A DNA stretch of 64,000 nucleotides, from the NCBI RefSeq assembly GCF_000208745.1, contig NC_030858.1:16600258-16664257 (forward strand). The letters run 5' to 3'. Position numbers and translations under genes: made by a program. The notes beneath the pieces were generated by a model that ran no database searches, had not been told where the DNA came from, and saw only the letters and a list, made by a program, of their open reading frames with translations. This DNA comes from Theobroma cacao (lineage: Eukaryota > Streptophyta > Magnoliopsida > Malvales > Malvaceae). Shown here in pieces: positions 47,600 to 60,582 of this stretch (positions are counted from its first letter, which is position 1; each line of letters begins with the position of its first letter).

Positions 47600-50389
47600 T
47601 GTCACGACCCAAAACTCCCATCGGGCTCGTGACAACCGCCGCGACGTCTCGATAGGCACTCATTATCCCGAATGCTGATCAAAATCTCCCAAGGCTTAGC
47701 ATTAGCTTCCGCATCTCCCCGGTGAGCGACAGTTATTAAATCTCACATTTCAAGAAATTATAAATTGTTTCCAAATCAAAATAATAAAATATTATTTTTT
47801 TGGCTCACAAGGGCATTTTTGTCATTTTTCTTCAAAAATACTGAAACCTGCCAAAAATATGGTGTAAAAGATAAATATGTTCATACATACTTTAAATCAG
47901 ATAACTGAAGTATAAAATTATTTTTACAGTGACACGTGGGCCCTCAATTGACCAAGAAGGTGTAGGGCTACGAACCCTTACTTTCTAGGATGCAACTCCG
48001 AGATTAATTCTCGTCTTAATCAACTATCAACAAACTGTCCTGAGTCTGAAAAATGGATAGGAAGAGGGGTGAGATTATGATTACATAATCCCAATGAGTA
48101 AATAGACACCATCTAAACTATTGAAAGGCGAGTAAAGGGAGACAATTAAAAATAGTTCATTTCAGTAAATTTTTCACAACACGAATATTCATTTCAACCA
48201 AATAATCAATATGGCTCGTGAATTTCTCAAAACTTGGCTCCTACCAAAATCATTCTCGCGGGTACCTTCGTCAAGGTATCCCACTGAGACCGCTAAGGCT
48301 GTTAAATGTACCATACCCATAAACATGTTTTCGCATCTGACACACAGCCGTTCCTTGACGTTGGCTGAGTCTCACTCTCACGCGGTGGTTAATGTGAAGT
48401 GCACTCAAAAAGCCCACCTCAGGAGATACCCTACGCGCCTCTATGACCGAGGTGAGAATATAAAAGAGTTTATTGTGCCCCTCTAATAGGCTGGTCCACA
48501 GAACCCCCCACTACTGCAGTAGCTAATCTTTAATCCACCAATTGATCAAATCTCAATGGCATAGCATGGCAATTACATTACTAACCAATTTATCAAGGCA
48601 AAACAGACAGTTCATATTTTTCAACACAGGTATAAATTCATCCAATCATGCCAATTTATCACAAGTCATTTAATTCAAATCATAATTTAAAATAACTCAC
48701 ATGGTTTCCAATTACTCAAATTTTCAAAGCCATCATTCAATTTCAAGACAATTTTATGAAATCATTTTATTAAATCACATTTTGTTTATAAAACATAAAG
48801 ATTTACCATTTAAACTCATTTTTCATAAAATCATAAAATCGGATAAAAACCACTTTAGATAATTAAGACGATAATAGGTTTACTCACAGTTCTAGGAGTA
48901 GAAATACTCCTATTTTCAGTCCGCGGGTACAGTCTTTTACCCGTATCCAATGGCTTAACACCTAGCCATAATCCATGACACATATTCCAATTAAATTGTG
49001 TCTAACAGTCATAAGCTATTTCAGGCTCGATATATATATGCATGAAATGAAATGAAAAATGCACGGGTAGCCACCTAGATCCGGTATTGGCCTAAGTCGA
49101 TTTTTCATATGATAAATTGGCCAATGCGTCCAATTTCACTCCAACTTGCTCCATTTCTTTTCCAATCCCTCAATTCACCAAGCACAACTAATTAACACAC
49201 AATTAGGCAAAATTTATCTTCACTTTTCTTCTTGGAACTTTCGGCCAATAATGGTACACTAACTCCGTGATTTCTCCTACTTAATTTTCTCTACATAATT
49301 CATTAATTCCTACACCAAAAACTATTATTTCTTAATCAAATTACCTAGAATAACATCCCATTCTTCCTCATTATTCAATTAGAGAATTCGGCTATTGATG
49401 GGTTCCAAACCTTTGGTGGTTTTCTTCACTTGTTTTCATGCTACACATCATTAATCACCTAAAAACACTAACATACCTAAAAATCAAACCAATCCAAGAT
49501 CATTCTCTCTCCATACCCATTTTGACCAGCCATGAATTCATCATGAAAACATGTAATTTAACCACGAAAAATAAGGAAAAATGTATGGGTAAGGTAAATC
49601 ACTAGCAAAATCAAAGAAAATTTACCTTTGCTTGATCAAATCCTTGAATTCCAACACTTTCTCTTTGATTTTTCCCACCTAGGGCTTGTTCTTCCTTGGT
49701 TTCTCTTCTCTTCTGGTTTGGCTGATCACTATGGGAGAAATGGGCTGATTTTTTTGCCTTTTTATAGAGAAATAATAAAATAATAAAAATATGACACATG
49801 ACATTTCCTTATTGGTTCATATTTTAAATATTTGACTTTTAATTCTTTAATTCTCCACCACACATTTCTCATGTTTATCCATTTCCATGATGAATAAAAT
49901 CCCTTGGTCTTGACAAGTGTCGGGGGTGAAAATTTACCGATTTGCCCCCGAGGTGGCAAAATTATCATTTCACCCCTATACTCTAAATTATACTAGAATT
50001 AAAATTTTTCACTTCTAAACTTCAAATCATACTCCAATACTCAAATCGTACTCCAATAAGTCAAATGGGGTCAAAAAAAATCTTTTTTTAAAATTTTCAT
50101 TTTATCCCCAAGTGGCAAATGACCATTTTGCCCCTAGATAGTGAAAATTTCGGTTTGACTCCAAATTGATCCTCGAACTCCGAATTACCATTTTGAGTCA
50201 TCCCTAAACTGTGAAACTCATAATTTCACCTTAAAATTCCTATTTGAACTAGTTCGAGGCTTAATCGACTTAATGGTACCATTAGGGGCAATATCGTCTT
50301 TTAACGATTCCTCAAACTTCCTAAATATGCAAACATTCTATTGAGCATGTAAATGACGTCGTAATTATTTTATAGAACAGGGTTTGACA
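47600..50389 (-). mobile_element. Solo LTR (main family) nested in the CACTA relic
   Basis: 2790 bp, starting TGTCACGACCC and ending '..acagggtttgaca', flanked by a perfect 5-base duplication 'tcctt' (47595-47599 and 50390-50394). It is shorter than the copies in the gypsy element, so it represents a sub-variant. No internal region. Small open frames inside are not genes. Confidence 0.93.
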
Positions 50390-52110
50390 TCCTTGTTTTG
50401 AAAGTGCATTAGTCACGATCATTGTTTCCATACGTGCCATAAATTTACTCATGCTTTCCGCCATTGCGTTCTTAATTTCTTCACGTATTTCCTCACGTAT
50501 TTTACCCAAGGTTTTTGATAGATTTTTCGCTTTTGCTTCCAGTGCAATTGTGGGACTAGTAGTGTTTGAGTTGATAGGGCCACACTCAAATTTAGATATT
50601 GTTGCATTGTTGTGTGTTCCACTAAGTAGAACTGTAACAGGCACCCGAGTACTAAACCCATACACGTGAGTGCATGTAGTCTCCATCCCTCTAATTGGTT
50701 CAGTCTAAGCATGCAGATCGAATTTTGGCTAAGAGAATGAGTCTTCACCATACTTTTGCAATAATACAGAATTATACATTTCCTACATAAAAAATTAAAA
50801 AAGATTAGTATTCAATTATATCGTCAACTTTGAAGTAAAAATTAATCAATTTTGTACATACACTAGTATATTTAGCCTTGTTATCTATAAAATTATCGTG
50901 ACCTGCTAAACATTTATGGGTGTGGTTGAACACTTTCAAAAAGTTAACATCTCATTCCATCTCAATTGCCTGAATTTATTTACAACTATATATACTCAAT
51001 CATAATCCATTTATATAAATAACATGTAAAAAAAGTCAAAGTCAAACTACTAAATATAAAATTTAAATTTAGTTTCAAAGAAAACCATACATATAAATGC
51101 CAAGATTAATTCATACCATCCTTTTTCCTGAACAACAAATGGAACTGAACCATCAATGTGCTTTGGAATGCTTCTTTTTTTTGGCGTTAAATGATTTTGC
51201 CTTGCTTTCTCGATTTGTTTTGCCATTCTTCTGTACCTCATACTGTATCGCCCTATACTGTATCGATAAGGACATCCCAGATTTCATTTATGATCCATTC
51301 CCTTGACATACCTTTGCAATCCCTATTGTTGTTTGTTTTAGTATCTGTCATTACTTTATTCTTCTTTTTTGAAAGCATGTCTCTTAACCGATTGGAACAA
51401 ATTTTATCTCATATTCATCGAACCAAAACATATTGATTTGTAGGCCAAACACATTTTTCCTACATCAAAATAATAGAGTAACTAAAAAAATTGATACAAA
51501 TTAATTGAAAACAAAAAGTTATAATTTAATTGAATAACAAATATAGAACTTGAAAATTTTTAAACATTAACCCCTTTACATCATTAGGGACTTTCCTCCA
51601 TGTTGACCATGGACTGTGGAAGTGATTTTTTATGATACTTGTTATCGTAGCCATTAACCCTAGCTCAGAAAAAAAATATTTGTATAAGATAAAAGAAAAT
51701 TATTGCATAGTAAAATATATAACAAATATAACTATCTCATTATAATACAAGATAACATACGTCTCTCCAATAGAAGTTATACATAATCTTTCGAATGGAT
51801 TTATAGGAGTTTGTAATCTTATAGAAAGCCCCTTACCCTTTGACCTTGAGGATGTACCATCTTACACTTGCACCTAAATCAATAGATTTGGATCTAGGAG
51901 AATCGTGAGTAGATATCTCATTATCTACTTGTTATGCAGAGACACCCAACAAAGAGGGTAGCTCAAAGGGCACATTGTTGACTTGCTACATCTGTGGTTG
52001 AGTGGATGGATCAATAAATGTGCTAGCATTTGTAGGCAATGACATAATTCCAAAGGTATTTGTTGCTCTAGGTCTCGGTTTTGAATACTTCCCTTTAAGC
52101 ATTTTTTTGT
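50390..52110 (-). pseudogene. CACTA second ORF (TNP1/Ptta-like), degenerate
   Basis: Minus-strand translation shows a charged, coiled-coil-like C-terminal region ('IREEIREEIKNAMAESMSKFMARME' is too long to quote fully; key features are alternating Glu/Lys and Ile at 50440-50530). Ahead of it is a basic block 'KARQNHLTPKKRS' near 51150-51200, which resembles the 'KKNxxNRxKL' block of plant Ptta/En-Spm proteins, and a Ser/Pro/Thr-rich N terminus near 51950-52090. The protein would bind the subterminal repeats. Stops are frequent. Reading across the solo LTR, the frame continues for about a dozen residues and stops near 47560. Assignment rests mostly on position downstream of TNP2. Confidence 0.45.
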
Positions 52111-52369
52111 AATATTTTTAGTTAAAATTCATACACAAATTAAAAAAATTTGAAACAAACTATAAAAACCACCAAATTACAACAACCAAGAGTAATTCTT
52201 AATAATGTGTACAATAAAAGATGCCATTATAAAGTATTCATTTCAACAATTATAAATAAAAACTATAATAAATTTATAACATGTCAAGATCTTTCAATAT
52301 TATAAAAGTCTAAGTTAAACAATTGTATAACAAAATATACAAAACCAATATCATATATGTCTACCATCA

Positions 52370-55140
52370 TCAATCACTTTCAGAATAAGCGAACTCGTGT
52401 TTTTCATTATTATCACTATCATCACTAAAAGTTGCTTTGTCTTTGTCTTCATCTTCATCTCCTTGTATGTCATCCACTTCATCCTCAATTAAGAGATTAA
52501 CCTCTTCATAATCACCATATGCTAAAACTATAAAGTTATTAAAACATATAGCTCAGCAGCATAAAACTCACCTTCGTCTAAAAATCAAGATTTATCCAAT
52601 GGACCAAAAGCTCGCCCAATATGAGTGAAAATTGAAAGACGATAAAAAAAGTCCACGTCTCCTTCATCATCATTACGTGGCACTCAATTTAATCTTGTTC
52701 GCACAATAGGTTCAAAATACAATGACCAAAATGAGGAGATTTCCTCGATCATATAAGCCTCACATATAGATCTTTCAACAAAGGCTCGAGTTTTTACTTT
52801 CTTCTTCAAATGTTGCGAAAACTTAAAATTCATAATATTCATAAAACTTAATAAGTACCTTAAACTCTTCTAATATACTATTTGAATATAAATAACAAAT
52901 ATAGTATCTCCCAAATTAATATATCCATCGATACTGGATGGGTTCACCAGCCTTTGCCTCATAAGGTAAATGAATCAGCAAATGCTCCATAGAGTCAAAG
53001 AAGCTAGGAAAAAAGATCTTGTCTAGTTTGCATATAGTTTCACATATTTTTCCTTTCAAAGCTTCCATGTGATCTACAAGTATTTCAGTTTAGCATAAAT
53101 CTCTAGAAAAAATGAGATATCTAAGTAATTGCATCCCAAATTGAGTGAAGCATCATATCATGAAAGACAATTGGGAACAATTGTTGTAAAAAAAAGTGAC
53201 AATCATGACTTTTCATCTCATAAAATTTGCAATTGATCTTATTAACACACTGAGATATATTCGATGCAAAGCTATCAGGTAATCTCAATTGTTTCACCCA
53301 GGCACAAATAATTTTTATTTCCTCCTTATTTAAAGTGTACGAAGCCTTAGGCTTGAAAATTTTTTCATTATTTTCCTCTAATTCCAATTCTGGATGCTTG
53401 CAATACACTTTCAAATCTTATTGTGCCTTTAAGTTGTCTTTCGTCTTCCCCTTAACATCCATCATTGTGTTGAATATATTCTCAAATACATTATGTTCAA
53501 TATACATCACATCTAGATTGTGGTGAATAAGAACCGTATGCCAATAAGATAAATCCCAAAATATACTATTTTTTACCCAATTATGACTTACACTATAACC
53601 CTGAAATCCTCTACTCACCATATTTTGTTTCAAATGGGGTATGAGGAAGTGAATTCGAATGTGACAATATTTCTTCACTTGATAATCGAGGAAATGAGAA
53701 GTCGTGCTCACTTTTTTTTAAAGAAATTTATCTCTCTACCTCCTAAAAGGATGATTAGGTGGCAAGAATTGCCGATGACAATAAGAAAAAAAGGTTTCCT
53801 ACCGTGATCCAATATTAAAGACTTAAAATATTCCATGCAATAGGGATATGATAATCGTCCATGAGTACTCCACCCTGACAACATATTATAAGCAGGAAAA
53901 TCTTTAATTGTCCATAATAATGTTGCCCTTCGTTGAAAATTTTGTTTCCTATATGCATTATACATGAAAACAGCCTCGATCCATAATACTTTTAATTCAT
54001 CTATCAAAAGCCTCAAGAAAACATCTATGTTTTGGCTTGGATTTTTCTTCCCCGGAATGACCATATTAAGAAATATATATGGTTACTTCATACACATCCA
54101 TAAGGGTAAATTATACACATAGAGCATAACTGGCTAAAAAGAATAAGGTTTCGCAGTTGGTTCGAAAGGATTGAAATCATTGGCACATAACCTTAGTCTG
54201 ACATTTCGAGGTTTTGTTGCAAATAACTCATGTGTGCGGTTGAAGCCTCACCATCAATAGGGTGTTTAAGGACTCTATCATGACTTTGGTTTTGCATACC
54301 ACGTCATATGTTTAGCAGTTTTGCTTGACATATAAAGCCTTTAAAGCCTTGATATAAATGGTAAGTAATGTAAAATTTTGTAAGGTATTTTCTTTTACCT
54401 TTTCACACTTGATTTTCTCAATTTATATCGAGGATGCCCGCATATCATACAATGCTCCAAATTAGCAGCTTCCTCATAAAATAAGATGCAATTGTTTTTG
54501 CAAGCATGAATTCCAAGTCCAAGTTTCGCTACCCTTTTTTTCATTCTATAGAAGTTAGTAGGTAAAATTTCATCTGATAGCAACATATTCTTTATTATCT
54601 CCAACAGTAGATCAAAAATCGATTCACTCAAATTAAACTTTGACTTAACATTTAAAAGTTGCAATATAGCTGAAAACATTGTGTGCTTTTTGCAACTTGA
54701 CCACAAAGAGTCATTTGCATTACTAAATAAAGAGTAAAAGCTAGCTGCATTTGGATTTGGATATTCTTCCACAAACCTTGACTCATTATCATGATTATAA
54801 TTGAAAGCAACTTATGGACCTTTAGCATCCTTGACCATTCTAGCATATGGATTTTCTATTTCCTCTTCATATATAGGTTCCCCATGACTAGCATATGGTT
54901 CAACTTGATCTCTACTTCTTGATGATTGTCCAACATCATGTTTCCCATGTAAACTCCATATTGTGTAAGCACCAGCAAAACATTTTTAAGGATATGCTTT
55001 GCCATTTTTTTGGAATTTAAAAACTTGTTGTTGCTACACCAAGAGTAAGGGCATCTAATCTTATTCTCCCACATATATGAAGGGTTAGAAAATGCAAAAT
55101 CAATGACTTCTTTAACTCCTTTATAAATTCATCTCTAATA
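52370..55140 (-). pseudogene. CACTA TNP2-type transposase pseudogene
   Basis: Minus strand, blocks in order. The N-terminal transposase-associated domain 'NKIRCPYSWCSNNKFL' is at 55020-55070. The tnp2 domain lies in 54395-54772 ('LPTNFYRMKKRVAKLGLG', 'CMICGHPRY') and 53708-54064 ('IPGKKNPSQNIDVFLRLLIDEL', 'LLWTIKDFPAYNMLSGWST'). Next come 'IFWDLSYWHTVLIHHNLDVMYIE' (53430-53580) and 'MKSHDCHFFLQQLFPI' (53150-53220). A DUF4218-type block 'FFPSFFDSMEHLLIHLPYEA' (52960-53030) follows, then 'PIQYRWIY', and an acidic C terminus near 52390-52500. The transposase recognises and moves CACTA elements. Frame changes at about 55080-54780, 54390-54070 and 52940 and several stops inactivate it, although individual stretches of 60-125 codons remain open. 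Confidence 0.8.
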
Positions 55141-55479
55141 AATCAATTAGAATTTAAGCAGCAGTACATCCAAAATTGATCTCCCACCATTTTGTAACCC
55201 TAAGTGTCATAGAATATAACAATCAAAAGTAATTCCCATTCATGTGTACAATTAAAATTGTTAACAAATACATGCCATTGTGAAATACATTTAAACATTT
55301 TAAAATATAAATTAAAATAATATAATAATATGTCACGATAGTAAAAATGATTTCATACAATTGCCTAGTGTCAAGTACCATTCCAATTCAATAACATATT
55401 AATAAATATAAGATGACCAAAAATACATATTATATTATGAAGACTCATATAATTTCAGTGACCAAGTTAAACACATTTT

Positions 55480-55740
55480 GACAATGCATCTTATTAGTAA
55501 TACATCTAATGTTTTTAGTGCATAAAAGACTAGTTTCCTGCTTTTGGATGTTTTGTTTTATAAGGTATTCTTCCTCTTCTTTAGCTATTTGGGAAGTAAC
55601 GTGAGCAAACTGACCCTCGATAGTTTTTGTAGCAATTTCAGTAACTTCATTCTTTACAAATTTATGGCCTTGTTTTGAAGCAAGAGTAAACGTTCCTTTA
55701 GTTTTTTATAACATGGAAAGATAAGACAGGGAAAAAAGAA
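55480..55740 (-). pseudogene. Possible Ptta/En-Spm protein fragment
   Basis: Minus-strand translation gives 'FVKNEVTEIATKTIEGQFAH', resembling the 'FVNEEAREIAEKIE' region of plant Ptta-type transposon proteins. It lies upstream of TNP2 rather than in the usual downstream ORF. Short and broken; it could also be host-derived. Confidence 0.3.
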
Positions 55741-57790
55741 AGAGGTCAGAAGTTGAAGAGATCAGTTACATAAAATAAACATGTTTACTTTTTATTCATA
55801 TTTATCAAATTATTATTGATATATTCTTTCAATTTATTCATTTGTAACCAATGAAATTACTATTTACCCAATTGCATATTATTTTTATTTGTTATAAAAT
55901 ATTATCCTCTAAAAATAATCAAAACATTTTCACCTACTTTACCAATCACCTATATATTTTATTTTCTTTTCTTTTTTTTTATCCCATGTTTTTCCTCTAT
56001 TTACTACAACAATAATTTAATTATTTTTTATAATCAAGATTTTGAATAAAACAAAAGAAATAATAAGTAGAATAAGTACAACAAATCAAATGATAAAAAA
56101 TCATCAAAATATTTTTTTGACCTAACATTCTAATTGCCGATGTTCTTTTCCTTTACTTTCCTTTCTTTTTTTGTCCAAATGGCCCATCAACACAAAACCA
56201 ACCCAACATTGTAAGGCTGAAATAGATAGTCTCAGCCCATAACATAATAAACCTACCCAAACAGAAAGGTCGAAAAAAGATTAAAAAAGCTCAACCCAAA
56301 TCTCATCACACCCAAATTAACCCTTAGCTCCACACTAATCAACTGCCAATCTTTAAATTATTATTACTTGAAAACGTGGCCATCTTCTTAGTTGATAGGT
56401 GGTTGAATAAGGAAGCTTCTTTGGAGCTTCCTTTTAATTATGTAATAGATAATTTTTTTATCTTGATATAATTATTATGAAATGATATTTTATAATTAAA
56501 TGATAATGCAAAAGTATTATATATATTACGGTAAATCAAATAAACGCAAATTATAAATTTTCTCATCCTTTTTCTTTAGTTTTCTTTGGTGTTGCATATT
56601 TTCACCACAGAATATATCTAAATGTTACTATAAATAGAAGTAGTCCTGGCCTTATTTATGGTAAGTGGGATATACACTGCGACAACACACCCAACAGCTC
56701 AAAATTCTTCTCTTGGTCCACTATTATATCAATGGTCCTACAAGAAGAAACATCGAAAGATTATAGAGTGAATTGAAATTTACAAAATCTCCTTGTTAAG
56801 AAAATTGTATAAATTGATTTTCAAAAAATAAAAAATATAATTATACAAACTATTTCTATTAAGATAATTATACAAATTGAAATTTAAAAAATAAAAAAAT
56901 ATCATTATATAATAAACTATTTAATTAAAGTTATTATATAATATTATTATGTAATTAGTTAAAGTTAGATTATGATTCTAGAAGGAAAAACTAAAACCAA
57001 GGAAAGAAAGGCTAGTAGTTAGCTGTGAGTGTGGAACACAAATCCTTTACCTCTTGTAGTGCAAGAATGAGGAAGTGACCAAGAGCAGAACCTAGTAAAA
57101 TAATCGATCTAGATCAACAAAGGAAAGGCATTTTAGTTTGCCATATGAACTATTATCATGGAAAGTATACAAATGAAGCAATTGCAGATGATAAGCCAGT
57201 GATTGTAAATATTCTATAGTTTGTTTCCTTTTCATAATAAGTCTTGCAGAGTGGTGCAAGTACATGAAAGAGGTAAAAGATAAAATTGCATTTATGAGTG
57301 GTGCAAGTACATTTATGAGTGGTTAGCTAGACTTTGCTCCTATCCCTGAAAGCTATAATACTATCAAATTGCATCAACTACAATAACAAAGCATTTTGCT
57401 AGCTTTTCTTTTTAACTTTGTTTAACATGCAACATAAAAATGCAGTAGAGTAATCTTCATTATTTTGATCCAAATAGATTTCCAAATAATACATAGTTCT
57501 AATAATTTCAAAGTGAAATTATAGGAACTCGGGGTTATGCAGCAAAGTTTATCCTCAAATTCGCTGATCTCAATTTTGTCATAGTTAAATATATTTCTCA
57601 TTTATGGACTATAGGAATTTCAAAATACATTAGATCCTTTGACAAGCTTACCAACAGCAAAGATAAGAGCATTGCCTATTAAGAAATATAAAAGCTCAAA
57701 TTATGTAGCAAAGGCAAAAGGAAGAATTCAAGAAATCTCAACCATTGTAAGCATTTCAAACTTAATCATAAAACATCTACTGAGATGTAG
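55740..57790. other. AT-rich stretch, no gene recognised
   Basis: Two kilobases with no credible ORF or domain. Partly within the presumed CACTA 5' region. It is very AT-rich at 56430-56560 and 56810-56960. The small open frame at 57639-57833 has no recognisable motif and runs into the next solo LTR. Confidence 0.5.
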
Positions 57791-60582
57791 TGTCAAGCCC
57801 AGCCCTAAATTATCTGTCAGGTCATACATATAGTTGACATCATGCTTGTGTGCTAGAATATCTCGGTAAAATAAGTAAAAACTGGTATTGTACTTAAAAG
57901 TACAACTAAGTTGATTTATACCTCAAACTAAATAAAATAGGAATTTTAAGATGAAATTTCAAATTTGCACAGCCTAGGGATTTCTCAAAACAGTGATTCG
58001 GAGTTCGAGGTCCAGTTTGGAGTCAATCGGGAGAATTGACTAATTAGAGAGAAAACGATCATTTTGCCATTTAAGGACAAAATGGGAAATTTTGATCAAG
58101 ATTAATTATTTAGATTATTTAGAACATAATTGGAGTTTGAGGAGTGAGAAATTTTCAATTCCTGGTATTTTTTAAGTATAGAGGCAAAACGGTAATTTTG
58201 CCATACCGAGGGCAAAATGGTAATTTTGCCATACCGAGGGCAAAATGGTAATTTTGCACCACCAACACTTGTCAAATTTGTGGAATTTAATTATGGTGGG
58301 AATGGATAAAGATGGAATAAAGGTGTGGTGGAAAATTAAAATGAAAAGTCAAAATAAAAAAAGGGCCAATGACATGATGCCATGTGTTATGCCTTTATTA
58401 ATTTATTATTTTTCCTTTTTAAAAGGCACAAAATCAGCCCATCTTCTACCCCATGGTCGGCCAAACCAGCAAGAAGAGAGAGAAAACAAAAATCAAACCC
58501 TAGAGAGAGAAAATCAAAGAAAAAGTGTGAATTTTCAAGGAAATTAAGTGAAAAAGGTGAGTTTTTTCTATTAAGCTTGAGTTTTCTTATTCCCAAGCAT
58601 TTCTCTTTATTTTCCATGATTAAATTACATGTTTTCATGATGAATTNNNNNNNNNNNNNNNNNNNNNNNNNNNNNNNNNNNNNNNNNNNNNNNNNNNNNN
58701 NNNNNNNNNNNNNNNNNNNNNNNNNNNNNNNNNNNNNNNNNNNNNNNNNNNNNNNNNNNNNNNNNNNNNNNNNNNNNNNNNNNNNNNNNNNNNNNNNNNN
58801 NNNNNNNNNNNNNNNNNNNNNNNNNNNNNNNNNNNNNNNNNNNNNNNNNNNNNNNNNNNNNNNNNNNNNNNNNNNNNNNNNNNNNNNNNNNNNNNNNNNN
58901 NNNNNNNNNNNNNNNNNNNNNNNNNNNNNNNNNNNNNNNNNNNNNNNNNNNNNNNNNNNNNNNNNNNNNNNNNNNNNNNNNNNNNNNNNNNNNNNNNNNN
59001 NNNNNNNNNNNNNNNNNNNNNNNNNNNNNNNNNNNNNNNNNNNNNNNNGTAAAAGACCGAAATAGGTCAATACGGTGTTTAGGCAAAATTTAGACCTTTT
59101 GCATTTCATACCATGCATTAGTGATCTAAATTAGTTATTTCAATTTAAGGGCAACGTAGTAAATTCCTTGATTTTATACTGTGTCAAGGTGGTGTGCCCT
59201 TCGACAAAGGCAAGGAAATTACGCTTGGGGATCACTAAGCTGAGTACACCCGAAATCTGAACTTTTGAAACTTGTGAGTGAACTTATTATCGTCTTAATT
59301 ATCTAGAGTAGTTTTACACAATTGTGTGATTTTATGAAAAATGGGTTTAAATGGTAAATTGCTATGTTTTAGGAGAAATTGTGATTTTATAAAATGATTT
59401 TATAAATTTTATGAAAAATTGAATACTGGTTTTGAAAATTGAGTAATTGGAGACTGCCTGCTTGTGTTGTAAATTTATGGTTTTAAATTAAATGGCTTGT
59501 GATAAATTGGCATTATTGGCTGAATTTATACTTGTGTTGAAAAATATGAACTGATTGTTTTACCTTGATAAATTGGTTAGTAATGTAATTGCCATAATAT
59601 GCCATTGAGATTTGATCAATTGGTGGATTAAAGATTAGCTACTGCAATGGTGGGGGGTTTCGTGGACTAGCCTATTAGAGGGGCACGGTAAACTCCTTTA
59701 TATTCTCACCTCGGTCATAGAAGCGCGTAGGGTATCTCCCGAGGTGGGCTTTTTGAGTGCACTTCACGTTAACCACCACGTGAGAGTGAGACTCAGCCAA
59801 CGTTAAGGAATGACTATGATGTTCAGTGTAAAATATGTTTTATGAGAAATATGAATTTTTAACAGCCTTGGCAGACTTGGTTGGATGCCCTACGCAAGGT
59901 ATCATCGAGTATGAGTTTTGGCACGAGCCAAAGTTTTAAGAAATTCATAAGCCAAGTTGATTACTCGATTTATATGGATTGATTTTATTTAGTTGAAATG
60001 AGTTGAAAGGTAATGAAATTACAATATGATGACTTATTTTAATTCGTCTCCATTTACTCGCCTTTAGATAGTTTAGATGGTGTTTGTTTACTCACTGGGA
60101 TTTTATAATCTCACCACCCTCATTTCCCCACATTTCAGACTCGGGATAGTCGGTAGATAGCCGATTGCATCAAGGACTTCATTTAGCCTTGCATAGACAA
60201 AATTGTAAGTTCACAGACTTGCACCTTATTGGTTAGTTATGGGCTCACATGTCATTGTAAAAGCAATTTTATACTTCAGTTATCTGATTTAAAGTATGTA
60301 TGAACATATTTAGCTTTTACACTATGCTTTTGGCGAGTTTCGGCATTTTGAAGAAAAATGATGAAAATGCCCCTGTGAGCCAAAAAATAATATTTTATTG
60401 TTTTGATTTGGAAACGACTTATGATTTCTTGAAATGCGAGATTTAATAACTGTCGCTCACCGGGGAGATGCGGAAGCTGATGCTAATCCTTGCGGGGTTT
60501 TGATCAGCATTTGGGGTAATGAGTGCTTATCGGGACGTCGCGGCTGTTGTCATGAGCCCGATGAGAGCTCCGGGTCGTGACA
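57791..60582 (+). mobile_element. Solo LTR (main family), plus orientation, with 402-N gap
   Basis: 2792 bp as assembled, starting TGTCAAGCCC and ending 'ccgggtcgtgaca', flanked by a perfect 5-base duplication 'tgtag' (57786-57790 and 60583-60587). The conserved blocks are present ('attagaggggcacggtaaac' near 59675-59694, CACGTG near 59777). It carries a local tandem expansion at 58181-58257. N from 58647 to 59048. Long X-filled open frames across the gap are artefacts. Confidence 0.93.
58181..58257. repeat. Minisatellite, 28-bp unit, about 2.8 copies
   Basis: Unit is 'gagggcaaaatggtaatttt' followed by 'gccatacc'. Copies are at 58181-58207, 58208-58235 and a partial at 58236-58257. Other LTR copies have one or two diverged instances of the 'ggcaaaatgg..attttgcc' palindrome at this place, so this is a local expansion. 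Confidence 0.85.

Larger units (their letters stand above)
46975..57790 (-). mobile_element. CACTA (En/Spm) DNA transposon relic, minus strand
   Basis: Gene order on the minus strand is TNP2-type transposase (about 55140-52370), then a TNP1-like second ORF (about 52110-50390, ending beyond the solo LTR near 47560), then an array of short inverted motifs (about 46980-47320) like the subterminal repeats to which the second protein binds. A solo LTR (47600-50389) interrupts the second ORF near its end. Perfect CACTA termini were not found, so outer limits are approximate. On the left 'cattaccaataaaac' near 46962 may be a decayed end. On the right 'CTTGTAGTG' at 57053 is a possible terminus but has no matching partner. 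Confidence 0.6.

Noticed and set aside
50451..50669. 72-codon plus-strand ORF
   Set aside because: Shadow of the minus-strand CACTA second ORF, which has the more protein-like composition.
57053..57061. CTTGTAGTG as the right-hand CACTA terminus
   Set aside because: A nine-base match without a matching left terminus, subterminal repeats or 3-base duplication; it could be chance. Kept only as a candidate.
58382..59118. Open frames of 150-243 codons on both strands
   Set aside because: Artefacts of the 402-N gap at 58647-59048 inside a solo LTR.
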